Below, piece after piece: positions 1-7,138 of a stretch of DNA of 12,904 bases (within the stretch, counting starts at the first letter, position 1; every line of letters begins with the position of its first letter). Position numbers and translations under genes: made by a program. Below the pieces are notes generated by a model that saw only the letters and a program-made list of their open reading frames with translations, did not search any database and was not told where the DNA came from. The stretch lies in assembly GCA_022790685.1 (NCBI GenBank), contig JAAVXQ010000011.1:1-12904 (forward strand), written 5' to 3'. The DNA comes from Clostridia bacterium (GTDB lineage Bacteria > Bacillota > Clostridia > TANB77 > CAG-508).

Positions 1-2
1 CT

Positions 3-432
3 TTTATTGGTGGATTTGTTGAGGAAGGAAAAAATATAGGAACTTTTAAAAGATTTAAAAAGACAAAAGTAGGAGTATATAAATTAAAAGTTTCAGACGA
101 GCAGTATAGTGATATTAAAGAAACTATAAATTATATAAAAATGCATAGACATAAATATAAATTTAATTTATTGGGATTAGCTTTAGCACGGAATAAATAA
201 AAGAATTGTTAAAAAGAATACTTTTTATTGTGCTGAGTTTGTAAGATATGTTTTAAAAAAATCTGGTGTAGATACTAATGATTTATCAGATACAATTAGA
301 CCAGAATCTTTTAAACAAATGAAAGAGCTTAAACTTATTTATAAAGGATTACTACGAAAATATAATAATAGTAAAAAAGATATAAAAGAGTATTTAGAAG
401 TTTCAATAGTTAAAGAAAAAATTTCTATTTAA
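3..432 (+). CDS. YiiX/permuted papain-like (NlpC/P60 superfamily) protein, 5' end outside window, +1 frame change at CGG 189-191
   Basis: The first segment is open from position 3 to a stop at 198-200 and begins FIGGFVEEG. The second is open from 187 to the stop at 430-432 and carries NTFYCAEFVRYVLKKSG. Together they read as the C-terminal half of a clostridial protein related to permuted papain-like amidases, where a Cys followed by a hydrophobic helix (FYCAEFV) is the usual nucleophile region; this assignment is from memory of the family, without an alignment. The frame must change between 187 and 197, because the second frame has TAG at 184-186 and the first has TAA at 198-200. Skipping C189 gives LALAGINKRIVKKN with no gap. 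The gene could be a true pseudogene, a sequencing error, or a functional gene decoded by +1 shifting. The stop lies 51 nt before the next gene. Confidence 0.6.
189..191 (+). other. In-frame CGG at +1 frame-change site 1
   Basis: Codons before it are GCT TTA GCA. Read as CGGA = Gly, translation continues ATA AAT AAA AGA into the downstream reading frame. Position is bounded only to 187-197, so an extra A in the A-rich run just downstream is also possible here. Confidence 0.45.
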
Positions 433-454
433 GATATTTTTAATAAAAGTCATA

Positions 455-460
455 TATAAT
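455..460 (+). promoter_or_regulatory. Candidate -10 box for the two-component operon
   Basis: A perfect TATAAT lies 24 bases before the regulator start, followed by the ribosome binding site AAAGGAG at 472-478. No good -35 hexamer is found at 16-18 bases upstream, so the call is weak in such AT-rich DNA. Confidence 0.3.
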
Positions 461-483
461 ATCTTTAAAATAAAGGAGAAAAA

Positions 484-1176
484 ATGAAGATATTAATAGT
501 TGAAGATGATAAAATACTAGCAAAAACAATTGAACAATGTATTAGTTTAAAATATGATGTAGACCATGCATATGATGGAGAAGAAGGAATTTTGTATGCT
601 AGACAAAATATATATGATGCTATAATTTTAGATTTAATGATGCCAGTTATGGATGGATATGAAACTTTATCACAATTAAGAGGAGAAAAGATATTTACAC
701 CTATATTAATTCTTACTGCTAAAGATGGTTTAGATGATAAATTAAAAGGCTTTAGAATAGGGGCAGATGACTATTTAGTAAAACCATTTAATAGAGAAGA
801 ACTTATTGCTAGAATAGATGCTTTAGTAAGAAGAACAACAGGAAATTATTCAGAAAATACTGTAAATTTTAAAGATTTAGTTTTAGATTTAAATAATAGA
901 AAAATTTCAGTTAAAGGTAAAGAAATATTGCTACAAGGTAAGCAATTTGATGTTTTAGAATATTTAATAAATTCAAAAAATACTATAATAACTAAAGATC
1001 AAATTTTTGATAAAATATGGGGATTTGATTCAGAAACAAGCACAAATGTGATAGAAGTATATACAAGTGGTTTAAGAAAGGAATTAAAAAAACTTGGCTA
1101 TGATAAATATTTAAAAACAATAAGAGGAGTTCGGATATATATGGTCAGAGTAATAAGAGGATTTTATTATGAATGA
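484..1176 (+). CDS. OmpR/PhoB-family response regulator, with probable +1 shift at CGG 1132-1134 giving a true end at 1153
   Basis: DNA-binding response regulator of a two-component system, paired with the kinase that follows. The receiver domain (about 1-118) has the acidic pair D8-D9, phospho-acceptor D50 in the ILDLMMP motif, T78 and K100. A winged-helix effector domain occupies about 125-218. The start follows AAAGGAG with good spacing. The last conserved element of this family is RGVGY plus a few residues. Here the unshifted frame reads RGVRIYMVRVIRGFYYE (230 aa), which is not family-like. Omitting one base at 1130-1132, most simply C1132, gives RGVGYIWSE and a stop at 1151-1153 (222 aa), the normal length and ending. 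The kinase's binding site (1155-1160) then follows directly, whereas the unshifted product overlaps the kinase start by 8 nt. The target genes are unknown. Confidence 0.92.
   Translation: MKILIVEDDKILAKTIEQCISLKYDVDHAYDGEEGILYARQNIYDAIILDLMMPVMDGYETLSQLRGEKIFTPILILTAKDGLDDKLKGFRIGADDYLVKPFNREELIARIDALVRRTTGNYSENTVNFKDLVLDLNNRKISVKGKEILLQGKQFDVLEYLINSKNTIITKDQIFDKIWGFDSETSTNVIEVYTSGLRKELKKLGYDKYLKTIRGVRIYMVRVIRGFYYE
1132..1134 (+). other. In-frame CGG at +1 frame-change site 2
   Basis: The context is AGA GGA GTT CGG ATA. Read as CGGA = Gly it completes the conserved RGVGY motif. The extra base is confined to T1130, T1131 or C1132. A Shine-Dalgarno-like AGAGGAG (1123-1129) sits just upstream, but it encodes the conserved Arg-Gly and is not shared by the other two sites. 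Confidence 0.65.
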
Positions 1177-2482
1177 AGAAAAGCAATTACATAATAATTT
1201 AATAAAACTTATGTTACACAATATAACTTCTTTTGCAATTATATTTATTATATTTGGACTATTTATGTTTGTAATGATAAAAAATATAACATATTCTTTA
1301 GTAAATAAAGAACTGAAAGAAAGTAAATTAGAAATATTAAAAGTTGAGCGACAATACAGTGGAAATAAGGAATTGTATTCTAAATATTATACTCCACTAA
1401 AAGAATTTTTGCTTCAAAATGAAGATTATTATATGGCAAATGTAATTTCAAATCCTAAAATTGCAGTTATAATAAGAGATGAAAAGGGAGATTTGATAAA
1501 TACTTCAAAACTTGGAAATTTAAAAGAATATATAGATGAAGTAAAATTTGATGAGAAAAATATAGATAAGATATATGAAATAGTAGTTAATCAAAAATAT
1601 TCATATAGAGGAACTAATTTTAGAATTACATCTTTAGATGGAACAATAAGAAATATTGAGCTTTTAATCAATATAGACAGTGAAAAAAATTTAATATCAA
1701 ATTATTTTGATATCACAATGTCAGCAGTTGTAATTGGAATAATATTATCAATAGTTGCAAGTTATATATTATCAAGGAAAAATATAGTTCCAATACAAGA
1801 AATAATACATAAGCAAATGGAGTTTGTACAAAATGCTTCACATGAGCTTAGAACGCCACTGACTATTATTCAAGCAAAACAAGAACTTATGCTTCAAGAA
1901 CCAGAGGCTAAGATAATTGATAAATCTGAAGAAATAATGATTACATTAAATGAAACAAAAAGACTAACAAAACTTACAAAAGATTTAATGATACTTTCAA
2001 GAGCCGATGCAAAAAATATGGAAATACAGAAGGAAAATATAAATATTGATGAATATATTGAAAGTATAGTTAAACCATATATTGAAATTGCAGATATGCA
2101 AAATAAAAAGATAATTTGCAAGTTAGATTATAAAGGTGAAATTTCAGTAGATACGGGAAAGATATATCAGCTTATAATAATTTTACTAGATAATGCATTA
2201 AAATATACAGAAGAAAATGATACAATTGAAGTAGTAACATATTTAAAAGATAATAAATGTAATATAGAAATAAGAGATACTGGAATTGGAGTAACTGATG
2301 AGGGACTAAAAAGAATATTTGAAAGATTTTATAGAGAAGATAAAGCTAGAAGCAGAGAGACAGGAGGAAGTGGTCTTGGACTTTCAATAGCTAGTATGAT
2401 TGTGAAAGCTCATGGAGGAAGCATAAAAGCAATGCATAATAAACCAAAAGGAACGGTATTCTTAATAAGACTTACAAAATAA
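1169..2482 (+). CDS. Sensor histidine kinase (HisKA/HATPase_c), membrane-bound
   Basis: Partner kinase of the preceding regulator; it autophosphorylates on His and passes phosphate to D50 of the regulator. Membrane segments at about 18-38 and 183-201 enclose an extracellular sensor region of roughly 140 residues with no motif I recognise. Only a very short linker separates the second membrane segment from the HisKA helix, so there is no obvious complete HAMP domain. H225 lies in the H-box NASHELRTPL. The ATPase domain has N342 in the N-box (LLDNALKYT), G1 box DTGIG (370-374), F-box FERFYRED (384-391) and G2 box GGSGLGLS (399-406), so the kinase looks catalytically complete. The start uses AAGAGG (1155-1160) 8 nt upstream. 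The gene ends at a strong terminator. The signal sensed cannot be told from sequence. Confidence 0.95.
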   Translation: MNEEKQLHNNLIKLMLHNITSFAIIFIIFGLFMFVMIKNITYSLVNKELKESKLEILKVERQYSGNKELYSKYYTPLKEFLLQNEDYYMANVISNPKIAVIIRDEKGDLINTSKLGNLKEYIDEVKFDEKNIDKIYEIVVNQKYSYRGTNFRITSLDGTIRNIELLINIDSEKNLISNYFDITMSAVVIGIILSIVASYILSRKNIVPIQEIIHKQMEFVQNASHELRTPLTIIQAKQELMLQEPEAKIIDKSEEIMITLNETKRLTKLTKDLMILSRADAKNMEIQKENINIDEYIESIVKPYIEIADMQNKKIICKLDYKGEISVDTGKIYQLIIILLDNALKYTEENDTIEVVTYLKDNKCNIEIRDTGIGVTDEGLKRIFERFYREDKARSRETGGSGLGLSIASMIVKAHGGSIKAMHNKPKGTVFLIRLTK

Positions 2483-2485
2483 GAA

Positions 2486-2525
2486 AGAACCATCTAAGGA
2501 GTGGACTCCTTTGGATGGCTCTTTT
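2486..2525 (+). terminator. Rho-independent terminator after the kinase gene
   Basis: The arms CCATCTAAGGAG (2490-2501) and 2506-2518 pair around a TGGA loop, with one bulged T (2512) and one G-T pair. The stem extends outward by three further pairs across one mismatch and ends in TTTT. It begins 4 bases after the kinase stop. Confidence 0.8.
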
Positions 2526-2603
2526 GGAATGAAAATATTCAATCCGAGGAAATGGGTGACAAAACAAATAATTAATTGTTAACTACGCCTAATTACCTTT
2601 ACC

Positions 2604-3020
2604 TTATGAGGTATACATCCGTACAGAGTATGCTAATCCAGCAGGATGATTCGTGATTTCCCATGTGATAGGAACATCATTTAGACTGGTATAAACATTG
2701 TAAGTCCGTGATGTACCATCACATGGAATGGTATGCTCAAAAAAATCTCCAATTTTTAATTTTGCTGAACCGCCATTGGAACATCTAAAGTTGACGGAAA
2801 TTGTAAAACGTTGGTGAGAATATACCTTTGAATTACCTGTAGCAGTATAAAAATTGGAAGTACTGCTGAGATAACCAGCTTCTTCAATAAGATAAACACT
2901 GTAAGTAGATCTTGTGGAAGGCTGGCTATTGGGATTTTTGAGCTCAGAAGCACTTGCAGGAATGCAAAGTGTGATGAACATTGCCAAAGAAAGAATGATG
3001 CTAAATATTTTTTTTCTCAT
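2604..3020 (-). CDS. Small secreted protein of unknown function, likely horizontally acquired
   Basis: 138 aa, with the start chosen at 3020 because a binding site (GGAAAGGA) stands just upstream and a typical signal peptide follows: MRKK, a hydrophobic core (about 5-20), then the cleavage motif ASA at 22-24. An earlier in-frame ATG at 3074 would overlap the promoter and lacks this layout. The mature part is rich in Ser, Thr, Tyr and beta-prone segments, with only two cysteines (C80, C100) that could form a disulfide. I do not recognise the family. By line counts the gene is about 37% G+C, far above its neighbours, and it uses CGG for Arg twice (residues R105 and R134), which no neighbouring native gene does as an ordinary codon. 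It is transcribed against its neighbours from its own promoter. The composition and orientation suggest recent transfer; a bacteriocin, toxin or adhesin role would be a guess. Confidence 0.75.
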   Translation of the reverse strand: MRKKIFSIILSLAMFITLCIPASASELKNPNSQPSTRSTYSVYLIEEAGYLSSTSNFYTATGNSKVYSHQRFTISVNFRCSNGGSAKLKIGDFFEHTIPCDGTSRTYNVYTSLNDVPITWEITNHPAGLAYSVRMYTS

Positions 3021-3074
3021 TGCTGGTCCTTTCCTGTTTCTATCACCCATTATTGCTAAAAAAGCAACAATCAT

Positions 3075-3103
3075 ATTTTACAATATTAATAAGTAATTGT
3101 CAA
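3075..3103 (-). promoter_or_regulatory. Sigma-A-type promoter for the secreted-protein gene
   Basis: On the minus strand, TTGACA (3098-3103, perfect) is followed by a 17-base spacer and TAAAAT (3075-3080, 5 of 6). The start codon at 3020 lies about 55 bases downstream of the -10 box. This is one of the best promoter matches in the window. Confidence 0.75.
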
Positions 3104-3145
3104 AGATATTACCTTTATTTAAAGTTTTTGAAAAGTGATATTTTG

Positions 3146-3174
3146 TTGTTTTTTTTATATGTATGTGATAAGAT
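3146..3174 (+). promoter_or_regulatory. Candidate extended -10 promoter for the 3196 gene
   Basis: TGA-TAAGAT (3166-3174) is an extended -10 box. TTGTTT at 3146-3151 is a weak -35 at 17 bases. The predicted start of transcription is just before the ribosome binding site AGGGAGG (3181-3187). Confidence 0.45.
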
Positions 3175-3195
3175 ACTCATAGGGAGGAAAAACAA

Positions 3196-3837
3196 ATGCA
3201 CAAAAAATCAATTGTATTAATTATAACAGTTATAATATTAATATTATTAATATTTTTATTTATAAATTTTTTTAAGTTTAATAAAATTTATAATAAAATA
3301 AAAGAAAACTATAATATAACTAATTTTAAATATTCAGAAATAAACAATTCTAATATTGGAAAAAATGAAATTGTAAGAAGAGATGATACTATAATTTGTA
3401 AAGTATATTCGGAGGAAAACATACATATATTTACTTTTTATTATAATGGAGAAGATACATATATTTTTCATGAAATAAATAAAAAATATACAAAAAAATC
3501 TGGAAATAGTATTAATGGAAATAAACATTTATATAAAAAATTAGAATTTTCAGAAGATGACTTAGGTTTTTTAGGAAAACTAAAAATGTTTATAAGCACG
3601 AAGATTTCTAATGAAGAAAAAGATGGCATAGAATCTTATCACATAGTAAGAAAACATGAAAATGAAAAATATGAATATTATATTAACAGTGATGATTATT
3701 TGCCTATAAGTAGTGATATTACTAATCAATATACAGATTATGAAATAAATACAATAACCAATGAAGATGTAAAGATGCCCAATATAGATGAATATGAGTA
3801 TAAAGAAAATATTCAAGAGATAAGTATGCATAAATAA
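3196..3837 (+). CDS. Membrane-anchored extracytoplasmic protein of unknown function
   Basis: 213 aa with one N-terminal membrane segment (about 5-27) following a short basic start, then a long charged domain predicted to lie outside the cell. The strong site AGGGAGG decides the start. The middle contains alternating strand-like segments (IFTFYYNGEDTYIF about 78-91) and a later part YEYYINSDDYLPISSD. This layout, strands followed by a 'residue pair, LP' turn, resembles LolA/LppX-like lipoprotein folds, but that is only an impression from the pattern. There is no lipobox cysteine, so the anchor is the helix itself. The gene is a single unit: promoter just upstream, terminator just downstream. 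It is even richer in A+T than its neighbours, unlike the adjacent secreted-protein gene. Function unknown. Confidence 0.8.
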   Translation: MHKKSIVLIITVIILILLIFLFINFFKFNKIYNKIKENYNITNFKYSEINNSNIGKNEIVRRDDTIICKVYSEENIHIFTFYYNGEDTYIFHEINKKYTKKSGNSINGNKHLYKKLEFSEDDLGFLGKLKMFISTKISNEEKDGIESYHIVRKHENEKYEYYINSDDYLPISSDITNQYTDYEINTITNEDVKMPNIDEYEYKENIQEISMHK

Positions 3838-3852
3838 TAAAAATTAATATAT

Positions 3853-3889
3853 AAAAAACTAATACAAAAAGAGTTGTATTAGTTTTTTT
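3853..3889 (+). terminator. Rho-independent terminator
   Basis: A perfect 11-bp stem, AACTAATACAA (3857-3867) with TTGTATTAGTT (3874-3884), has loop AAAGAG, an A-run before it and a T-run after it. Confidence 0.85.
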
Positions 3890-3903
3890 ATTAAATAATT
3901 TAT

Positions 3904-3932
3904 TTTTTATATGAATACAAAATATATATAAT
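3904..3932 (+). promoter_or_regulatory. Candidate clpC promoter
   Basis: A perfect TATAAT lies at 3927-3932 with only a weak -35 (TTTTTA, 3904-3909) at 17 bases. No CtsR-type heptad repeat (GGTCAAA) and no CIRCE inverted repeat is visible between the upstream terminator and the start codon. Confidence 0.35.
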
Positions 3933-3982
3933 GGCTAGAATAGTTTTAAGAAAACATTTGGAAAAAAATGGGAGGTTAGTTC

Positions 3983-6421
3983 ATGGTATATAAATTTACC
4001 AAAAGCAGTGAAAGAGTATTAGACTATTCTAATGATATTGCAATTAAACTAGGTCATACTTATATAGGAACAGAACATATTTTATATGGTCTTATAAAAG
4101 AAGAAAATGGTGTTGCAAACAAAGTATTAGAAAATCAGCATATAACAGAGACAAAAGTATTAAATAAAATTAAAGATTTAATTGGTGTGGGAGAAAAAAA
4201 AGACATAAATATTTTAGGTTTTACACCTAGAACCAAAAAGGTCATAGAAAACTCATATATAGAGGCAAAGAAATTAGGAAGTAATTATATAGGAACAGAA
4301 CATATGTTAATAGGAATACTTAAAGAAGCTGATAGTATTGCTATTAGAATTTTATTAGATTTAGGATTAAATATTGAAAGTTTATATAATGATATTGCAG
4401 ATATATTAAATGATTTTGAAGAAGGAATTTCAAGTGGAAAAACTACTAATGAATTTGGTAGCTATAATTTGACAACTAATTTAAATCAATATAGTATTGA
4501 TTTGACCAAAGAAGCTAAAGAAGGAAAATTAGATCCAGTAATAGGAAGATCAGAAGAAACAGAAAGAATAATAGAAATTTTATTAAGAAGAACAAAAAAT
4601 AATCCTTGTTTAGTAGGTGAGCCAGGAGTAGGGAAAACAGCAGTAATAGAAGGACTAGCACAAAAAATAGCTTTAAATCAAGTTCCAGATACTCTAAAAA
4701 ATAAAAGGGTAGTTAGTTTAGATATAACTTCAATGATAGCTGGAGCTAAATATAGAGGAGATTTTGAAGATAGAATAAAAAAATGTTTAAAAGAGGTAAA
4801 AGATGAAAACGACATAATAATATTTATAGATGAAATTCATATAATAGTAGGAGCAGGTGCAGCAGAAGGAGCAATAGATGCTGCAAATATTTTAAAACCA
4901 CTTCTTGCTAGAGGGGAAATTCAAGTCATAGGAGCAACTACAATAAAAGAGTATACAAAATATATAGAAAAAGATGCTGCTTTAGAAAGAAGATTTCAAC
5001 CATTAGATATAAAAGAGCCAACAGAAGATGAGGCTATTAATATAATAAAAGGATTAAGAGATAAATATGAAGCACATCATAATGTAAAAATAACTGATGA
5101 AGCCATATATTCGGCAGTTAAATTATCAAAAAGATATATAAATGATAGATTTTTGCCAGATAAGGCCATTGATGTTATTGATGAAGCATCAGCTAAAGCA
5201 AAACTTAAATACTATATAGAACCTAAATTTATAAAAGATATAGAGTCTAATATAGAACAAACAAAAATAGAAAAAGTAGAGGCTATAAATACAGAAAAGT
5301 TTGAAAAGGCAGCAGTATTAAGAGATGGAGAAATAAAGTTAATACAAGAATATAAAAGAGAAAATGAAGAATGGAAAAGTAAAAAAATTAAAGAGATAAT
5401 TAATGTAAAAAGGGAAGATGTAGAAAAAGTAATTTCAATGTGGTCAGGAGTTCCTGTTTATAAAATTAATGAAGATGAAGAAAATAGATTAAAAGAATTA
5501 GAAAATAGATTACATGAAAGAGTGATAGGACAAAATAGTGCTGTAGAGGCAATTTCAAGATCAATTAGAAGAAGTAGGATAGGTCTATCAGATCCTAATA
5601 GGCCAATCGGTTCGTTTTTATTTTTAGGTCCAACTGGAGTAGGGAAAACAGAGCTTTCAAAAACCTTAAGTGAATGTTTATTCGGAAAAGAAGAAGCTAT
5701 GATTAGATTAGATATGTCAGAATATATGGAAAGCTATTCGATATCTAAAATAATAGGTGCACCTCCAGGATATATAGGATATGATGATATGGGAGGACTT
5801 ACTGAAAAGATAAGAAAAAATCAATATGCAGTAATTTTATTTGATGAAATAGAAAAAGCTCATCCAGATATTATGAATATATTATTACAAATTTTAGAAG
5901 ATGGAAGACTAACAGATAGTCAGGGAAGAGTAACAAATTTTAAAAATACTGTTATAATAATGACATCAAATGTGGGTGCGAGAAATATAACAGAAAGAAA
6001 ATATTTAGGATTTTCTAATGGAAATAAAACAGAAGTAGAAGAAAATGAAGAAATTAAAAAACAAGTAATGCAAGAAGTAAAATTAACATTTAAACCAGAA
6101 CTTCTTAATAGAATAGATGAGATTATAGTATTTAATAGGTTAAATACTGAAGAAATAAGAAAAATTACAGATTTAATGTTAGAAAAATTAGTAAAAAGAA
6201 TGGAAGCAAAAGATATTTATATAAGCATAGATGATAAGTTAAAAGATGTTATTTTAGAAAAAGGAAAAGATATAAATTATGGAGCTAGACCTCTAAGAAG
6301 AGCAATACAAAATCTTGTAGAAGATAAAATTGCAGAAGGAATTTTAGAAGGGAAGATATTAAAAAATAAAGAAGCCTGTTTAAGTTTTGAAAATGAAAAA
6401 GTAGTTATAAATAATGTATAG
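3983..6421 (+). CDS. clpC: ATP-dependent Clp protease ATP-binding subunit ClpC
   Basis: Hsp100 AAA+ unfoldase that feeds substrates into ClpP, in the cytoplasm. Domains in order: Clp N-domain with two repeats (about 4-145, each with a YIGTEH motif at 27-32 and 102-107); AAA1 with Walker A GEPGVGKT (212-219), pore loop KYRG (256-259), Walker B IIFIDEIH (279-286) and arginines R336-R337; a short M/UVR-like coiled region (about 420-465), which marks ClpC rather than ClpB or ClpA; AAA2 with Walker A GPTGVGKT (549-556), pore loop GYIG (596-599), Walker B VILFDEIE (617-624) and sensor-2 GARPLRR (767-773). LGF at 675-677 is the expected ClpP-binding tripeptide. At 812 aa it is full length. The start follows GGGAGG. 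Unlike the classic ctsR-mcsA-mcsB-clpC operon, it stands alone here. Confidence 0.97.
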   Translation: MVYKFTKSSERVLDYSNDIAIKLGHTYIGTEHILYGLIKEENGVANKVLENQHITETKVLNKIKDLIGVGEKKDINILGFTPRTKKVIENSYIEAKKLGSNYIGTEHMLIGILKEADSIAIRILLDLGLNIESLYNDIADILNDFEEGISSGKTTNEFGSYNLTTNLNQYSIDLTKEAKEGKLDPVIGRSEETERIIEILLRRTKNNPCLVGEPGVGKTAVIEGLAQKIALNQVPDTLKNKRVVSLDITSMIAGAKYRGDFEDRIKKCLKEVKDENDIIIFIDEIHIIVGAGAAEGAIDAANILKPLLARGEIQVIGATTIKEYTKYIEKDAALERRFQPLDIKEPTEDEAINIIKGLRDKYEAHHNVKITDEAIYSAVKLSKRYINDRFLPDKAIDVIDEASAKAKLKYYIEPKFIKDIESNIEQTKIEKVEAINTEKFEKAAVLRDGEIKLIQEYKRENEEWKSKKIKEIINVKREDVEKVISMWSGVPVYKINEDEENRLKELENRLHERVIGQNSAVEAISRSIRRSRIGLSDPNRPIGSFLFLGPTGVGKTELSKTLSECLFGKEEAMIRLDMSEYMESYSISKIIGAPPGYIGYDDMGGLTEKIRKNQYAVILFDEIEKAHPDIMNILLQILEDGRLTDSQGRVTNFKNTVIIMTSNVGARNITERKYLGFSNGNKTEVEENEEIKKQVMQEVKLTFKPELLNRIDEIIVFNRLNTEEIRKITDLMLEKLVKRMEAKDIYISIDDKLKDVILEKGKDINYGARPLRRAIQNLVEDKIAEGILEGKILKNKEACLSFENEKVVINNV

Positions 6422-6472
6422 AAATAAATAAAAAATATTATTTATTTATAAAATTTTAAAAAAGAGTAAATT

Positions 6473-6508
6473 AAAACAGTTTAGTAATTTTTTACTAAGC
6501 TGTTTTTT
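6473..6508 (+). terminator. Rho-independent terminator after clpC
   Basis: The arms AAAACAGTTTAGTAA (6473-6487) and TTACTAAGCTGTTTT pair through 15 positions with one T-G wobble, around a TTTT loop. A T-run follows. Confidence 0.85.
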
Positions 6509-6548
6509 GTATGAAATAAAAATGATACAAAAACTTTAAAATATGATG

Positions 6549-6577
6549 TTGATTAAAAAAAATGTATATGTTATAAT
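6549..6577 (+). promoter_or_regulatory. Strong sigma-A-type promoter with extended -10
   Basis: TTGATT (6549-6554), a 17-base spacer, and TATAAT (6572-6577) preceded by TGT. The leader to the TTG start at 6638 is about 54 bases. Confidence 0.75.
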
Positions 6578-6637
6578 TTTTTTAAAATATAGAAAATTTA
6601 TTTTCATTTTAAACAAAAGAAAGAAAGGTGTTAAGTT

Positions 6638-6976
6638 TTGGTAGAGTTTGTAGCAATTATATGCATTCTATTATTCATAATATTAATACTAACTGTACTT
6701 GCAGTAGCTCAAATAAAAATGGCAGGAATGAATGTAAAAGATTTTTGGACATTTATACAAGCAAATGAAATGCTAGATAAATTATATGCATTTTCTGTTA
6801 AATATGAAAAACTATCACCACAGCAACAAGTATTATTTTTAAAAGAATCTGAAAAAGTATTTTCTGCTTTTGATAAAGTACCAGATGCTCTTTGGGAAGA
6901 AGAATATCAAAAATACATGGAAATTCTAAGTAAATATAAAGAAATAAAAATAGTAAGATGGGAATCTTCAAAATAG
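6638..6976 (+). CDS. Small membrane-anchored protein of unknown function, TTG start
   Basis: 112 aa. The start is TTG at 6638, chosen because AAAGGTG (6624-6630) lies 7 bases upstream and the product opens directly with a membrane helix (about 4-26). The next in-frame ATGs fall inside or after this helix and have no binding site. The remaining cytoplasmic or external part (27-112) is helical, with a Pro-Gln motif SPQQQVLFLKESEKVFSAF (about 60-78) and Trp residues at 37, 85 and 108. I believe similar short proteins occur in other gut Clostridia, but know of no assigned function. It is a one-gene unit with an excellent promoter and its own terminator, so it is probably well expressed; the weaker TTG codon may tune its output. 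Confidence 0.75.
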   Translation: MVEFVAIICILLFIILILTVLAVAQIKMAGMNVKDFWTFIQANEMLDKLYAFSVKYEKLSPQQQVLFLKESEKVFSAFDKVPDALWEEEYQKYMEILSKYKEIKIVRWESSK

Positions 6977-7005
6977 AAAATCTACTTAAAAAGTAGATTT
7001 TTTTT
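6977..7005 (+). terminator. Rho-independent terminator
   Basis: A perfect 11-bp stem, AAAATCTACTT (6977-6987) with AAGTAGATTTT (6991-7001), has loop AAA and an eight-T tail. It begins directly after the stop of the 112-aa gene. Confidence 0.85.
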
Positions 7006-7138
7006 AGTTTTTTATGCTTATGTTTATAATATTTTTCTATCATATGTAAAAAATAATATTTAGAATTTTGCGAACAAAAAGTAAAAAAGAACATACAATA
7101 TAATTAGAGAAATTGAAATTATTTGCGAGGGGAATAAA

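Noticed and set aside
1123..1134. prfB-like frameshift signal (Shine-Dalgarno next to the shift codon) as the common mechanism
   Set aside because: Only site 2 has an SD-like sequence at close spacing, and there it encodes conserved residues; sites 1 and 3 have none at that distance.
1894..2121. Minus-strand reading frame inside the histidine kinase gene
   Set aside because: It covers the HisKA-coding region, is hydrophobic and Ser/Ile-rich as expected of reversed AT-rich coding DNA, and lacks a binding site.
2914..3096. Small plus-strand reading frame opposite the secreted-protein gene
   Set aside because: It is antisense to a gene with a signal peptide, binding site and promoter, and has no good binding site of its own.
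6422..6470. AT-only hairpin upstream of the clpC terminator
   Set aside because: It is made of AATAAAT/ATTTATT repeats expected by chance in this composition; the GC-containing hairpin at 6473-6508 explains termination.
7006..7138. Riboswitch or Fe-S regulator (IscR-type) site before the cysteine desulfurase
   Set aside because: No recognisable conserved riboswitch core or clear operator was found; only AT-rich sequence with a -10-like box.
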